The notes: a model not told the origin generated them from the sequence alone. A stretch of DNA of 64,000 nt from Saprospiraceae bacterium (GCA_027488135.1 JAIYCH010000056.1:1-64000), one strand, 5' to 3'; shown: positions 16,950 through 25,938, counted from the first letter of the stretch. Translations and numbers: made by a program.

Positions 16950-17423
16950 ATGGAAAAAATTGCCGTATTTCCAGGATCATTTGATCCTATAACTGTTGGT
17001 CATGTTGATATTGTCATGAGAGCGTTGCCATTTTTCGATAAAATTATCGTTGCGGTGGGTGTGAATGATCAAAAGAAAGCGTTGTTTCCCCTTCCTGACC
17101 GATTGAAATGGTTGGATCAGGTTTTTAGGGATGAACCTAAAATTGAAATTGGGAGTTTTGAAAATCTTACAGCCCATTATTGTTCCAGAATTGGAGCTAA
17201 ATATCTAATCAGAGGTTTAAGGAATGCTTCCGATTTCGATTATGAAAAAACCATTTCACAACTTAATCATATCGTTGGAAATGGCCTTGAAACTATTTTT
17301 TTGATCAGCCAACCCGCATTCAGTCATATCAGCTCAACCATTGTCCGCGAAATTATAAAGGGTGGGGGAGATCCTATTTCTTTTTTACCTGAAAAAATAG
17401 TTATTCAACCTTTTTTAAGATAA
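16950..17423 (+). CDS. coaD: Phosphopantetheine adenylyltransferase
   Basis: A 157-residue enzyme of the fourth step in coenzyme A synthesis (4-phosphopantetheine plus ATP). It has the nucleotidyltransferase signature FPGSFDPITVGHVDI with the T/HxGH-type motif, the RGLRNASDFDYE segment, and ISSTIVRE (the SSTxxR-type motif) near the C-terminus. Length matches bacterial CoaD. The preceding gap carries a good consensus promoter. It is followed 26 bp later by the P5C dehydrogenase gene. Confidence 0.97.
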   Translation: MEKIAVFPGSFDPITVGHVDIVMRALPFFDKIIVAVGVNDQKKALFPLPDRLKWLDQVFRDEPKIEIGSFENLTAHYCSRIGAKYLIRGLRNASDFDYEKTISQLNHIVGNGLETIFLISQPAFSHISSTIVREIIKGGGDPISFLPEKIVIQPFLR

Positions 17424-17449
17424 AACCTTATACTTTAAAACCAAATATT

Positions 17450-19075
17450 ATGGCCAATGCCCTTTTTACCCTTCCAGAAATAAAAAATGAACCGGTTCTA
17501 AATTATGCTGCTGGTTCATCTGAAAGGAAAGCGTTAGATTCGGCGCTTACAGCGTTACTTTCGAAAAAAATAGAGATTCCTCAGTTTATCGGTGGTGAGG
17601 AGGTTTTTGATGGGGATAAAAGAGCTATTTGTCCTCCTCATGATCATAAACTTACTATCGGTTATTACTATAAAGGAAATAAAAGCCATGTTGAAAAGGC
17701 AATAAACTCAGCTTTGAAGGCCAAAAATCCTTGGGAATCTACACCTTGGGAACAAAGAGCGGCTATCTTTTTAAAAGCTGCAGATTTGTTGAGCGGCCCT
17801 TTTAGAGCAAAAATGAATGCGGCGACCATGCTCTGTCAATCAAAAAATATTTATCAGGCCGAAATTGATGCCGTGGCTGAATTGGCAGATTTTTTCCGTT
17901 TTAATGTGAAATTTATGACTCAAATTTATGCGGAACAACCCATTTCTGCTCCGTTGGTCTGGAATAAATTGGAATTCAGAGCTTTAGAAGGATTTATCTT
18001 CGCCCTCACACCTTTTAATTTTACCTCAATCGCAGGAAATTTACCCGCCGCCCCAGCCCTTATGGGAAATGTGGTGGTTTGGAAACCCGCAGAAAATCAG
18101 GTGTATTCTGCCGCAGTCATTATGGAAGTGCTAAAAATGGCAGGTCTTCCCGACGGCGTTATTAATATGGTGGTTGTTTCAGGACCTGTCGCTGGTGAAG
18201 TTATTTTTGAACATAAGGATTTTGCTGGATTACATTTTACGGGCAGTACCTCTGTTTTTAATAATTTATGGCAAAAAATAGCAGGAAATCTTCAAAAATA
18301 TAAGTCTTACCCAAGAATTGTCGGTGAAACAGGAGGAAAGGATTTTGTGATAGCGCATTCCAGTGCTTCCGTTCAGGCATTAGCAGTTGCCCTGGCCAGA
18401 GGTGCTTTTGAGTTTCAAGGTCAAAAATGCTCCGCTGCTTCCAGAGCCTATATACCCCAATCGCTTTGGAATGAACTGAAAGATATTCTTGTTCCTATGG
18501 TGCAATCCTTTAAAATGGGTTCTCCGCTCGATTTTAGTCATTTTATTAATGCGGTGATTGACGAAAAGTCATTTGATAAGATTGCAGGATATATAGATAA
18601 AGGTAAAAATGACGAAACAGTCAGTTTAATCACAGGTGGAAATTATGATAAATCAATAGGCTATTTTATTGAACCTACTATTTTCTTGGTGGAAAATCCA
18701 CACCATTTTTTAATGGAGGAAGAAATCTTTGGTCCTGTACTTACGATGTACGTATATCCCGACGGAGAATATGAAGAAACACTGAAATTAGTCGATGAAA
18801 CATCTCCTTATGCTTTGACAGGAGCCGTTTTTGCATCAGATCAGGATGCTTTGACGCTGGCAAATAACTTACTTAGAAATGCAGCGGGAAATTTCTATAT
18901 CAATGATAAACCCACTGGTGCCGTAGTTGGACAACAGCCATTTGGCGGCGCCCGTTCTTCTGGAACGAACGATAAAGCAGGTTCGATTATTAATCTTTGG
19001 CGTTGGGTTTCTCCAAGAACCATAAAAGAGAACTTTAATCCGCCAACAGATTATAAATATCCTTTTATGGGGTAA
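17450..19075 (+). CDS. pruA: L-glutamate gamma-semialdehyde (P5C) dehydrogenase
   Basis: A 541-residue aldehyde dehydrogenase of the bacterial/eukaryotic P5C dehydrogenase type, oxidising glutamate semialdehyde to glutamate with NAD+ in proline breakdown. Evidence includes the N-terminal NEPVLNYAAGS, the general base E293 (GETGGKDF), the nucleophile C327 (FQGQKCSAASRAY), and the C-terminal PFGGARSSGTNDKAG. It is the stand-alone form, without the proline dehydrogenase domain found in PutA, and no PRODH gene is nearby. A short hairpin lies 17 bp downstream of the stop codon. Confidence 0.95.
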   Translation: MANALFTLPEIKNEPVLNYAAGSSERKALDSALTALLSKKIEIPQFIGGEEVFDGDKRAICPPHDHKLTIGYYYKGNKSHVEKAINSALKAKNPWESTPWEQRAAIFLKAADLLSGPFRAKMNAATMLCQSKNIYQAEIDAVAELADFFRFNVKFMTQIYAEQPISAPLVWNKLEFRALEGFIFALTPFNFTSIAGNLPAAPALMGNVVVWKPAENQVYSAAVIMEVLKMAGLPDGVINMVVVSGPVAGEVIFEHKDFAGLHFTGSTSVFNNLWQKIAGNLQKYKSYPRIVGETGGKDFVIAHSSASVQALAVALARGAFEFQGQKCSAASRAYIPQSLWNELKDILVPMVQSFKMGSPLDFSHFINAVIDEKSFDKIAGYIDKGKNDETVSLITGGNYDKSIGYFIEPTIFLVENPHHFLMEEEIFGPVLTMYVYPDGEYEETLKLVDETSPYALTGAVFASDQDALTLANNLLRNAAGNFYINDKPTGAVVGQQPFGGARSSGTNDKAGSIINLWRWVSPRTIKENFNPPTDYKYPFMG

Positions 19076-19082
19076 ATTAAAA

Positions 19083-19113
19083 TTTGAATTCTAGCGAAAA
19101 TTCGCTATTTTTA
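19083..19113 (+). promoter_or_regulatory. Promoter of the acyl-CoA dehydrogenase gene
   Basis: TTTG at 19083-19086, a 19-bp spacer and TATTTTTA at 19106-19113 (last base deviates from TAnnTTTG). The predicted leader is about 10 nt. Confidence 0.5.
19092..19112 (+). terminator. Short hairpin with T-run after pruA
   Basis: TAGCGAA pairs with TTCGCTA (19092-19098 and 19101-19107) with a very tight loop, followed by five T. It overlaps the promoter of the next gene, so terminator and promoter are interleaved. The stem is short. Confidence 0.4.
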
Positions 19114-19127
19114 CAAATAAAAACACT

Positions 19128-20933
19128 ATGGCGGCTTATTTTAATATGGAAACGCTTAAGTTTCTGATGTTCAATGTTCATAAATTGGAGGAACTGCTTT
19201 TAAATGAGCGGTATAATGCTTTCGATAAAGAATCTATCCTCCTTTTTTTACAATCCGTGGCTGATTTTTCAGATCAGGATTTATATCCAATCTTTAAAGA
19301 GATGGATGAAAAACCTGCTAAATTTTCAGATGGTAAAATCCATGTTCATCCAAAAATCAAAGATATTTTAGTAAAACAAGGGGAACTGGGTATTATTGGT
19401 GCTTCCTTTGATGAATCTTTGGGTGGTCTTCAATTACCTGCAACGGTAATGCATGCTGCTTATTTTATTATGGAAGCAGCAAATAATCATATTCCTGGGT
19501 ATGCAGGTTTGACCGCAGGTGCTGCTCATCTGATTTCCTCGTTTGCTGAGACAAAATATCATGAACAATATGTACCTAACATGTTATCCGGTCAATGGAG
19601 TGGCACCATGTGTCTGTCTGAACCTCAAGCCGGTAGTGGTCTTTCAGATATTAAGTGTTCCGCTAAACTTACCGATGATGGTACTTATCGTATAAAGGGG
19701 CATAAAATTTTTATTTCCGGAGGAGATCATGAATATGCGGGTAATATTATTCATCTTTTATTGGCAAGAATTGAAGGTGCACCCGCTGGAACTAAAGGAA
19801 TTTCGCTTTTTATTGTACCAAAGTATAGAATTTTATCAGACCAGACCCTGGAAAATAATGATGTTATTACCGCAGGTGACTTTCAGAAAATGGGTCAACG
19901 TGGATATTGCACTGCTCATCTTGTTTTTGGTGACAATGAGGATTGTACAGGTTACCTTGTAGGTGAACCCAATAAAGGACTTTCCTACATGTTTCAGATG
20001 ATGAATGATGCCAGAATAGCTGTTGGAAGGGGTGGGGCAGCCATTGCTTCTGCTGCCTATTATGCCTCTCTGCAATATGCTCAGGAAAGACAGCAAGGTA
20101 GAAGAATGCTAAGTGGTGGAAGGAAAGATGATGCCGCTGGACCCACTCTGATCATAAATCATCCTGATGTTAGAAGAATGCTCTTTTTGCAAAAAGCTAT
20201 TTATGAAGGTTCCCTTTCTCTTATCCTGCAATCTTCTGTTTATCATGACCGGGAGATTTCAGAAAAAGATAATAAGAAACATTGGAATCTTTTGTTGGAA
20301 TTCCTTACTCCAATCACAAAAACATATCCTTCAGAAAAGGGAAAACTTGCCGTAGATAACGGTCTTCAGATTTTAGGAGGTTATGGGTTCTGTGCCGATT
20401 TTATCCTCCAGCAATATTATAGAGACATCCGTATCATGTCTATTTATGAAGGAACGACAGGTATTCAATCCTTAGATCTTTTGGGTAGAAAAGTACTGAT
20501 GGAAAATGGCCTCGTGCTGAAAACTATGATGGCAGAAATGCTAAGTACTATTTCAGAGGGTAAAAAGGATGAGCGTTTGATGGCGACAGCAAAAGAATTG
20601 GAGGATCAATTACCTATGGTAGAAGCTACCCTCGCTCACCTCATTCCGATAGCCATGAATGGCGAACCAGAGAAATTTGTTTCCGATGCCACCTTGTTTA
20701 TGGAAGCTATTGGTACTATTGTAGTTGCCTGGCAATGGTTGAAAATAGGTATAACAGCATCGAATGCATTAAATTCGTCCGATGTGTCCTTTTCTGCATC
20801 TATGTTGAAAAATAAACTTCATACCATGCGTTTTTTCTATAAATATGAACTAGGCAGAAACAGAAGTATTTTTAAAATTATCCAGTCTGATGAGGTTTTA
20901 ACCCTCGCGGAAGATGAGGCTTTCCCAGACTAA
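19128..20933 (+). CDS. Acyl-CoA dehydrogenase
   Basis: A 601-residue flavoprotein dehydrogenase. It has the N-terminal helical domain, the FAD/substrate segments MCLSEPQAGSGLSDI and KIFISGGDHEYAGNIIHLLLAR, the C-terminal helical domain with YYRDIRIMSIYEGTTGIQSLDLLGRK (catalytic glutamate in IYEGT), and an extra C-terminal domain of about 130 residues, as in the long acyl-CoA dehydrogenases of beta-oxidation. It starts after a consensus promoter. The esterase gene follows 11 bp downstream in the same direction. Confidence 0.93.
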   Translation: MAAYFNMETLKFLMFNVHKLEELLLNERYNAFDKESILLFLQSVADFSDQDLYPIFKEMDEKPAKFSDGKIHVHPKIKDILVKQGELGIIGASFDESLGGLQLPATVMHAAYFIMEAANNHIPGYAGLTAGAAHLISSFAETKYHEQYVPNMLSGQWSGTMCLSEPQAGSGLSDIKCSAKLTDDGTYRIKGHKIFISGGDHEYAGNIIHLLLARIEGAPAGTKGISLFIVPKYRILSDQTLENNDVITAGDFQKMGQRGYCTAHLVFGDNEDCTGYLVGEPNKGLSYMFQMMNDARIAVGRGGAAIASAAYYASLQYAQERQQGRRMLSGGRKDDAAGPTLIINHPDVRRMLFLQKAIYEGSLSLILQSSVYHDREISEKDNKKHWNLLLEFLTPITKTYPSEKGKLAVDNGLQILGGYGFCADFILQQYYRDIRIMSIYEGTTGIQSLDLLGRKVLMENGLVLKTMMAEMLSTISEGKKDERLMATAKELEDQLPMVEATLAHLIPIAMNGEPEKFVSDATLFMEAIGTIVVAWQWLKIGITASNALNSSDVSFSASMLKNKLHTMRFFYKYELGRNRSIFKIIQSDEVLTLAEDEAFPD

Positions 20934-20944
20934 ATAAGGGTTTT

Positions 20945-21676
20945 ATGCAAAAGTTTATAGATAGTTGGTATAGCCCTTCTCTTCACAAACAGATGAATAT
21001 TGCGGTTTATGGTCATTACGGATTTTCTTTGTTAATGCTTCCAACCGCTGCGGCTGATTTTCTTGAATATGAACGATTTAGTCTAATTCATGCTATCGCC
21101 CCACTTATCAATGTCGGAAAAGTAAAGGTTTTTTCTATAAACAGCATTAATAATGAAAGTTGGCTGAATCATTCTATGCATCCCAGAGATAAATCTATTA
21201 GGCATAATCAATTTAATGATTATGTTTTTAACGAGGTTCTTCCCTATATAAAAAATAAAACATCTCCTGAAACACCGATTATTGTTTCAGGAGCCTCTTT
21301 TGGTGCGCTCCATGCAGTAAATTTATTTTTGAAAAGACCTGATCTGATAAACGGAGTTATTGGTATGTCTGGCGATTATAATCTTCAATCTTATACAAAA
21401 GGTTATTATGATCAGGATGTTTATTTTAATAATCCAATGGCCTATTTACCAAATTTAAACGATGAACCTGCTTTATCTCTTTTGAGGCATAGGAAAAATA
21501 TACATATTATTTCAGGCTCAGGTAGTTATGAAATGCCTGAGGCGAGCCGCCGCTTATCAGAGGTATTTAATGCAAAAGGAATTAACCATGAATTAGCTAT
21601 CTGGGGTAATGATATGCCTCATGACTGGCCAACATGGCATAAGGTTTTACCCTTTTATCTCGAAAATAGGTTTTGA
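20945..21676 (+). CDS. Alpha/beta-hydrolase, esterase family
   Basis: A 243-residue soluble protein with the nucleophile elbow GASFGA in IIVSGASFGALHAV, an oxyanion-type HYGFSLLMLPT strand near residue 28, and a C-terminal MPHDWPTW that probably supplies the catalytic histidine. It resembles the esterase family found near polyhydroxyalkanoate depolymerases and uncharacterised acyl esterases. No signal peptide is present. It is probably cotranscribed with the acyl-CoA dehydrogenase. The substrate is unknown. Confidence 0.85.
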   Translation: MQKFIDSWYSPSLHKQMNIAVYGHYGFSLLMLPTAAADFLEYERFSLIHAIAPLINVGKVKVFSINSINNESWLNHSMHPRDKSIRHNQFNDYVFNEVLPYIKNKTSPETPIIVSGASFGALHAVNLFLKRPDLINGVIGMSGDYNLQSYTKGYYDQDVYFNNPMAYLPNLNDEPALSLLRHRKNIHIISGSGSYEMPEASRRLSEVFNAKGINHELAIWGNDMPHDWPTWHKVLPFYLENRF

Positions 21677-21714
21677 TTGCGTTGAATTGTCTATTTTTGA
21701 ATTTTTATTCGTAA

Positions 21715-21722
21715 TAACTTTG
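21715..21722 (+). promoter_or_regulatory. -7 element TAACTTTG next to the RluA-family start codon
   Basis: An exact TAnnTTTG match ending 6 bp before the TTG start codon at 21728. A transcript from here would be leaderless or nearly so. Confidence 0.4.
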
Positions 21723-21727
21723 CTACT

Positions 21728-22768
21728 TTGATTGAAACCGAAAACGAGGACGATTTTTTCCAACGCCTCTCTCTGCATATTGATCCCAAACAGGAGGCTG
21801 TTAGAATAGATAAATATCTTTCAGATAGACTCGGAAAAATTTCGAGAAATAGAATTCAACAAGCTATCAAAGCTGAATCAGTACTGGTTAATGATTTGCC
21901 CGTTAAGTCAAATTATAAAATTAGACCCGGTAATTTAATTACTGCCGTTTTTCCCAGACACTTTTCTGAGGAAGATGCAGGTAAAATTCAGCCACAATAT
22001 ATTCCTCTTCAAATAATTTATGAAGATGAGGATATTCTCATTATAAATAAACAGCCTGGTTTGGTTGTTCATCCAGGAGTTGGAAATTGGGATGGGACTT
22101 TAGTGAACGGTCTGGCTTTCTATTTGGGCGTGGATCATTTAACAGAAGATGCTGAATCATTTCAAAATAGAGTAGGGTTAGTGCATCGCATTGATAAAAA
22201 CACCTCGGGCTTGTTGGTCATTGCTAAAAATGATTATGCCTTAACTTTTTTAGCTAAACAATTTTCCGACCATACCATTGAAAGAACTTATTATGCTTTA
22301 GTATGGGGTGCGCCCGAACCCGCAAAAGGTAAAATAGAAGGGAATATTGGCCGTCATCCCAGAGATAGAAAAAGTTATCAGGTTTATCCTGAAGGAGATG
22401 AAGGTAAATGGGCATTGACTCATTATGAAACACTGGAAGATTATTACTACGTTTCATTGGTGAAATGTAATCTGGAAACGGGAAGAACCCACCAAATTAG
22501 AGTCCATTTTAATTATATAGGTCATCCTCTTTTTAATGATGAAAAATATGGTGGTTCCCGAATTGTAAAAGGAACACCCTTTTCTAAGTATAAAGATTTT
22601 GTAAACAATACCTTTAATGTCTTACCCAGACAGGCTCTGCATGCTAAAACTTTAGGTTTTATTCACCCCACAACGAAAGAATTCGTTCGTTTTGAAAGTG
22701 ATTTACCCATAGATTTTGAAGAATGCTTGCAGCGTTGGAGAAAATATTATTTGTCAAGAAGGGATTAA
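21728..22768 (+). CDS. RluA-family pseudouridine synthase
   Basis: A 346-residue rRNA/tRNA pseudouridine synthase of the RluD-like branch. An S4 RNA-binding domain covers residues about 15-75 (VRIDKYLSDRLGKISRNRIQQAI). The catalytic HRIDKNTSGLLVIAK motif carries the essential aspartate. RTHQIRVHFNYIGHPLFNDEKYGG follows near the C-terminus. No ATG exists in frame near the N-terminus; the first usable start is TTG at 21728. It is followed by DUF1415 after 12 bp. Confidence 0.94.
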   Translation: MIETENEDDFFQRLSLHIDPKQEAVRIDKYLSDRLGKISRNRIQQAIKAESVLVNDLPVKSNYKIRPGNLITAVFPRHFSEEDAGKIQPQYIPLQIIYEDEDILIINKQPGLVVHPGVGNWDGTLVNGLAFYLGVDHLTEDAESFQNRVGLVHRIDKNTSGLLVIAKNDYALTFLAKQFSDHTIERTYYALVWGAPEPAKGKIEGNIGRHPRDRKSYQVYPEGDEGKWALTHYETLEDYYYVSLVKCNLETGRTHQIRVHFNYIGHPLFNDEKYGGSRIVKGTPFSKYKDFVNNTFNVLPRQALHAKTLGFIHPTTKEFVRFESDLPIDFEECLQRWRKYYLSRRD

Positions 22769-22780
22769 TCTATTCAAATA

Positions 22781-23341
22781 ATGGAAAATGAAAAGGAGAT
22801 AGTAAAAGATTGGATCAAAAAAGTAGTGATAGGTTTGAACTTTTGTCCCTTCGCTGCTAAACCATTTCAGCTTGATAAAATTATTTATCTTGTTCATAAT
22901 GAACAGGATATTTTACTGTACATTAAACAATTTTATGCAGTTTTGAGAGAACTTCAAGAGGAGCCTGCTGAAGTTATTGAAACCGCTTTCATTATTTATC
23001 CTCATTCTTTTGCGGACTTTGATGATTATCTTTCCTTTGTAGCTTTACTTCAGGCTTTTTTGGAAAAAAATCAATTTGAGGAAGAGTTTCAATTAGCTTC
23101 CTTTCATCCTGCCTACCAATTTGCAGGAAGTCAACCCAATGATTTGTCAAATGTTACGAATAGATCTCCGTTTCCATTAATTCATATTATCAGGTCAGAG
23201 AGTATTCAGCAAGCCAGGCTGTTTTACGGTGATACCTTAAATATTCCGGAAAAAAATATAGCTAATCTTAATGCATTAGGTGTCGATGGTTGGAACTCCT
23301 TTTGTGAAGATAACCGGCTTCCTTATCTTGCAAAAAAATAA
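22781..23341 (+). CDS. DUF1415 family protein
   Basis: A 186-residue cytoplasmic protein of the DUF1415 family, recognised by GLNFCPFA near residue 18, the FHPAYQFAG segment near 105, and NVTNRSPFPLIHIIR near 120-135. The invariant cysteine and the histidine/aspartate residues suggest an enzyme or metal site, but no function is established. It lies between the pseudouridine synthase and a LuxC-like reductase, all in the same direction with short gaps. Confidence 0.9.
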   Translation: MENEKEIVKDWIKKVVIGLNFCPFAAKPFQLDKIIYLVHNEQDILLYIKQFYAVLRELQEEPAEVIETAFIIYPHSFADFDDYLSFVALLQAFLEKNQFEEEFQLASFHPAYQFAGSQPNDLSNVTNRSPFPLIHIIRSESIQQARLFYGDTLNIPEKNIANLNALGVDGWNSFCEDNRLPYLAKK

Positions 23342-23354
23342 ATCCAGTCCTTTT

Positions 23355-24398
23355 ATGAACTTAGCATATCGAATACAAGCTTTTGTTTCTTTAGGTAAAA
23401 TCTTACACGATAATCCTGGACGATATGAAAGTATTCTGACCAAAGTCTATCAACATAATCCTTGGTTTACTATTGAAAATCAAAAACTTGCCATTGATAG
23501 CGTTATCGAATTTTTTTTAAATGAGCAAAAATTAAATGAGTGGGTGGCTTTGTATCCACATTTACAGGCGTCTGATGAACCAAAGGAGATTGGATTAATT
23601 CTTGCTGGTAATATACCTTTGGTGGGCTTTCATGATTTTCTATGTGTACTTATTTCCGGTAATATTGCTTTGATAAAATGTTCCGATAAAGATCCTTTTT
23701 TGCTTCCTTTATTAGCAGAGTTTTTGATCGAATTAGCTCCTGATTTTAAAAATTATATTCATTTTATAGATAGGCTCGTTACTTATGATGCCGTAATCGC
23801 CACTGGTAGTAATAATTCGGCCAGGTATTTTGAACATTATTTTTCATCAAAACCCCATATCATCCGGAAAAACAGGCAAGCGGTGGCTATTTTGAACGGA
23901 AATGAATCTCCAGACGATTTAATGAATCTTGGAAAGGATATTTTCACCTATTTCGGATTGGGATGTAGAAATGTATCTAAAATTTATGTTCCCCAAAACT
24001 ATGATTTTACCTTGCTTTTGGACCAATTGCATTCATTTAATGAAATCATCCTACATAATAGCTATAAAAATAACTTCGATTATCAATCTGCCATTTGGTT
24101 ATTAAATAAAGTCCCTCATTTTATGACGGGCAGTGTTTTAGTTACAGAAGAAAAATCTATTTCTTCTAAAATTGCTACCCTTCACTATGAATACTATCCT
24201 TCTTTAACGCAGTTGAAGGAAGATTTAATGGAGTCTTTAGATGAAATTCAATGCGTTGTAGGTATAGAAAATCTTCCTGGTATGGAATTCATTCCTTTTG
24301 GTCAAGCACAAACGCCTGCATTATCAGCGTATGCTGATGGGGTTGATACGATGGCTTTCTTGGTCGAATTGTCTTTTAATAGTAATACCCAAATATAA
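23355..24398 (+). CDS. LuxC-like acyl-CoA reductase
   Basis: A 347-residue protein when started at 23355, the first ATG after the DUF1415 stop; a frame beginning at 23280 would overlap that gene. It matches the acyl-CoA reductase (LuxC) family: IGLILAGNIPLVGFHDFLCVLISGN near residue 75, IATGSNNSARYFEHYF, and FTYFGLGCRNVSKIYVP with the candidate nucleophilic cysteine. The family reduces acyl-CoA or acyl-protein to aldehyde with NADPH. No other luminescence genes are present, so it is probably a general fatty aldehyde enzyme. Its 3' end overlaps the convergent gene by 23 bp. Confidence 0.9.
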   Translation: MNLAYRIQAFVSLGKILHDNPGRYESILTKVYQHNPWFTIENQKLAIDSVIEFFLNEQKLNEWVALYPHLQASDEPKEIGLILAGNIPLVGFHDFLCVLISGNIALIKCSDKDPFLLPLLAEFLIELAPDFKNYIHFIDRLVTYDAVIATGSNNSARYFEHYFSSKPHIIRKNRQAVAILNGNESPDDLMNLGKDIFTYFGLGCRNVSKIYVPQNYDFTLLLDQLHSFNEIILHNSYKNNFDYQSAIWLLNKVPHFMTGSVLVTEEKSISSKIATLHYEYYPSLTQLKEDLMESLDEIQCVVGIENLPGMEFIPFGQAQTPALSAYADGVDTMAFLVELSFNSNTQI

Positions 24399-25710
24399 TA
24401 TTCATTTCGTCCTCGCTGGTGAAACCAAAGGTTATGGTTCTATTGGTTGTGTTCATGTAGGTTACCTCTGAAGTCAACCCTTCTCCCGGGTTAAGGATTA
24501 TAGGATTTGAAAATAACTTAGTAAGAGGATGTTCCCAGTCGGTATTTTCATAAACTACCTCACCATTGCGGGGTCCGCCGAATATTTTTATGACAAACTT
24601 TTCACCTAATTTATGATTGTGAGAGGTTAAAAGTAAAACATGTGTTTTTTCTTGGAAGGTAAAGTTTTTAGTGATTGTTTTCCGTTGATTGGGCGGTAGA
24701 TTAATGCTTGTATTATTTAAATCCAGCATTTTAACTTCATTTTTAACTGATGAAGCAGGTACTGTATGGAAATTCACATAGTTTTCACCCTGTAGCGTTA
24801 ACTTTGTTTTATTGAAATAATGTGCGTTTAAATCTACTGGCATATTTGCTCCTATCTTAATGGCAGCGCCTTCCGGAAGGGTAACTGTAGCATTCACATC
24901 GGAACCTCCACCAATAAAATAGTGATTTTGCATTTCGGCGAAAGTGGTCAAATTTAGCGAACCATCAAGGTTTCTCAGCTCTCTTATTTTATTTTCTGCG
25001 GGTACAAATGAAGGATTATTAAAACCGTAAACAATGAAATGATGACTATTGGAACGTCCTTTCAACTCAATTTTATTGACATAAACGGCGGAAGTGTTTG
25101 GCGTTACTTTCCTTATAAATATTTCCCGTTCAAAATTTGAAGGAATATCAAATTTGTCAATTTTTAGTTGAAACCCATTAACAGGGGGAGCCAAAGGGTC
25201 AATATCCGATTGGCAGGGAGCATTGTCTGATAAAACAGATAAACTTAAACTACGATCATCCTTTAAGGCTCCGGTATTTATCCATCTTTTTACCAATTCA
25301 ACTTGACCCTTTGTAAGGATATTACCACCTAAAGGCATCTGATCACCAAAATTTTCATTACTTTTATGGATATAAGAATCACAAAATATTTTGTGAAATA
25401 AAAAGCTTTTTTCCGCGTCATTGGGTTTAACCAAGAGCATATTTGCCTTCGCCGCAGCAATATTTACAGGTATCTTATTTATAAGATTCTGATAAGAATT
25501 ACCCTCAGATAAAATGAGTTTATGTTGCTGGAAACTTCTGTCAGTAGCAGATTGGTGGCAGCCAGAAAGTGCGCAACTTGGCGTAAGGATTTGGTCCTGA
25601 ATAACTTTAAAGGTTACTTCGTTTTTAGGTTCTCCTAAATTTTCTTGTTTACAAGAAGGTAAAAAATAAACAAGGACAAATAAGAGGGCTAAAAGGGAAT
25701 ATTTTAACAT
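24376..25710 (-). CDS. Lipoprotein with c-type haem motif and PHM-like copper monooxygenase domain
   Basis: A 444-residue lipoprotein (lipobox cysteine C20 in YFLPSC). Residues 35-150 form a small cytochrome-like domain with an unusual CX4CH haem site (C46, C51, H52) and a possible axial M125 (DQMPLGG). Residues 180-444 match the two-domain copper type II ascorbate-dependent monooxygenase fold. All six expected copper ligands appear in order: H223/H224, H297, H364-x-H366 and M436. The known family (PHM, DBM) hydroxylates C-H bonds using two coppers. The haem domain may deliver electrons. The substrate is unknown. A good promoter lies just upstream. Confidence 0.82.
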   Translation of the reverse strand: MLKYSLLALLFVLVYFLPSCKQENLGEPKNEVTFKVIQDQILTPSCALSGCHQSATDRSFQQHKLILSEGNSYQNLINKIPVNIAAAKANMLLVKPNDAEKSFLFHKIFCDSYIHKSNENFGDQMPLGGNILTKGQVELVKRWINTGALKDDRSLSLSVLSDNAPCQSDIDPLAPPVNGFQLKIDKFDIPSNFEREIFIRKVTPNTSAVYVNKIELKGRSNSHHFIVYGFNNPSFVPAENKIRELRNLDGSLNLTTFAEMQNHYFIGGGSDVNATVTLPEGAAIKIGANMPVDLNAHYFNKTKLTLQGENYVNFHTVPASSVKNEVKMLDLNNTSINLPPNQRKTITKNFTFQEKTHVLLLTSHNHKLGEKFVIKIFGGPRNGEVVYENTDWEHPLTKLFSNPIILNPGEGLTSEVTYMNTTNRTITFGFTSEDEMNIIFGYYY

Positions 25711-25730
25711 TAAATTGATTTTTTCTAAGA

Positions 25731-25761
25731 CAAAAATACGATAAAAAGTTTAATCCATAAA
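25731..25761 (-). promoter_or_regulatory. Promoter of the haem/copper lipoprotein gene
   Basis: On the minus strand, TATTTTTG at 25738-25731 with TTTA at 25761-25758, spacer 19 bp. The leader is about 14 nt. The element overlaps the 3' end of the PspC remnant. Confidence 0.55.
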
Positions 25762-25938
25762 CATCCAGAAAAGGACATAGATTAAAGCCATGACCCCACT
25801 TGATATTCCCAGGGTCAGACCACCAATGCCAAAAAAGAAAACGACGAATTAAACCCTTAATAGTACTACCGAAATTCCTGTACTATTTGCAATACCGGCC
25901 AGAACTCCGCCAAACAAACCACTTCTACTTCTTTTCAT
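25750..25938 (-). pseudogene. PspC-domain protein gene interrupted by an in-frame TAA
   Basis: Reading from 25938, the frame encodes MKRSRSGLFGGVLAGIANST, then GISVVLLRV, then TAA (25851-25849), then continues in the same frame as FVVFFFGIGGLTLGISSGVM and ALIYVLFWMFMD, ending in TAA at 25752-25750. Without the internal stop this is a 62-codon PspC protein with the usual order: basic start, GVLAGIA, R-V-FVV, hydrophobic helix, YVLFW. The start codon overlaps the stop of the isomerase gene (ATGA), so it was translated as part of that operon. Only one codon is wrong, so the lesion is recent, a sequencing error, or a tolerated readthrough. Confidence 0.75.

Noticed and set aside
23228-23240. Further copies of the TTTATCACC/GGTGATAAA element elsewhere (for example near 9668, 23230, 54150 and 63310)
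   Set aside because: Only single, imperfect matches without the 21-bp phased partner were found; they lie inside coding regions.
23280-23354. Longer N-terminus of the LuxC-like reductase
   Set aside because: It overlaps the end of the DUF1415 gene in another frame; the ATG at 23355 lies after that stop and gives the family's normal N-terminus.
23355-24398. Bioluminescence locus
   Set aside because: Only a LuxC-like reductase is present, without luxAB, luxD or luxE.
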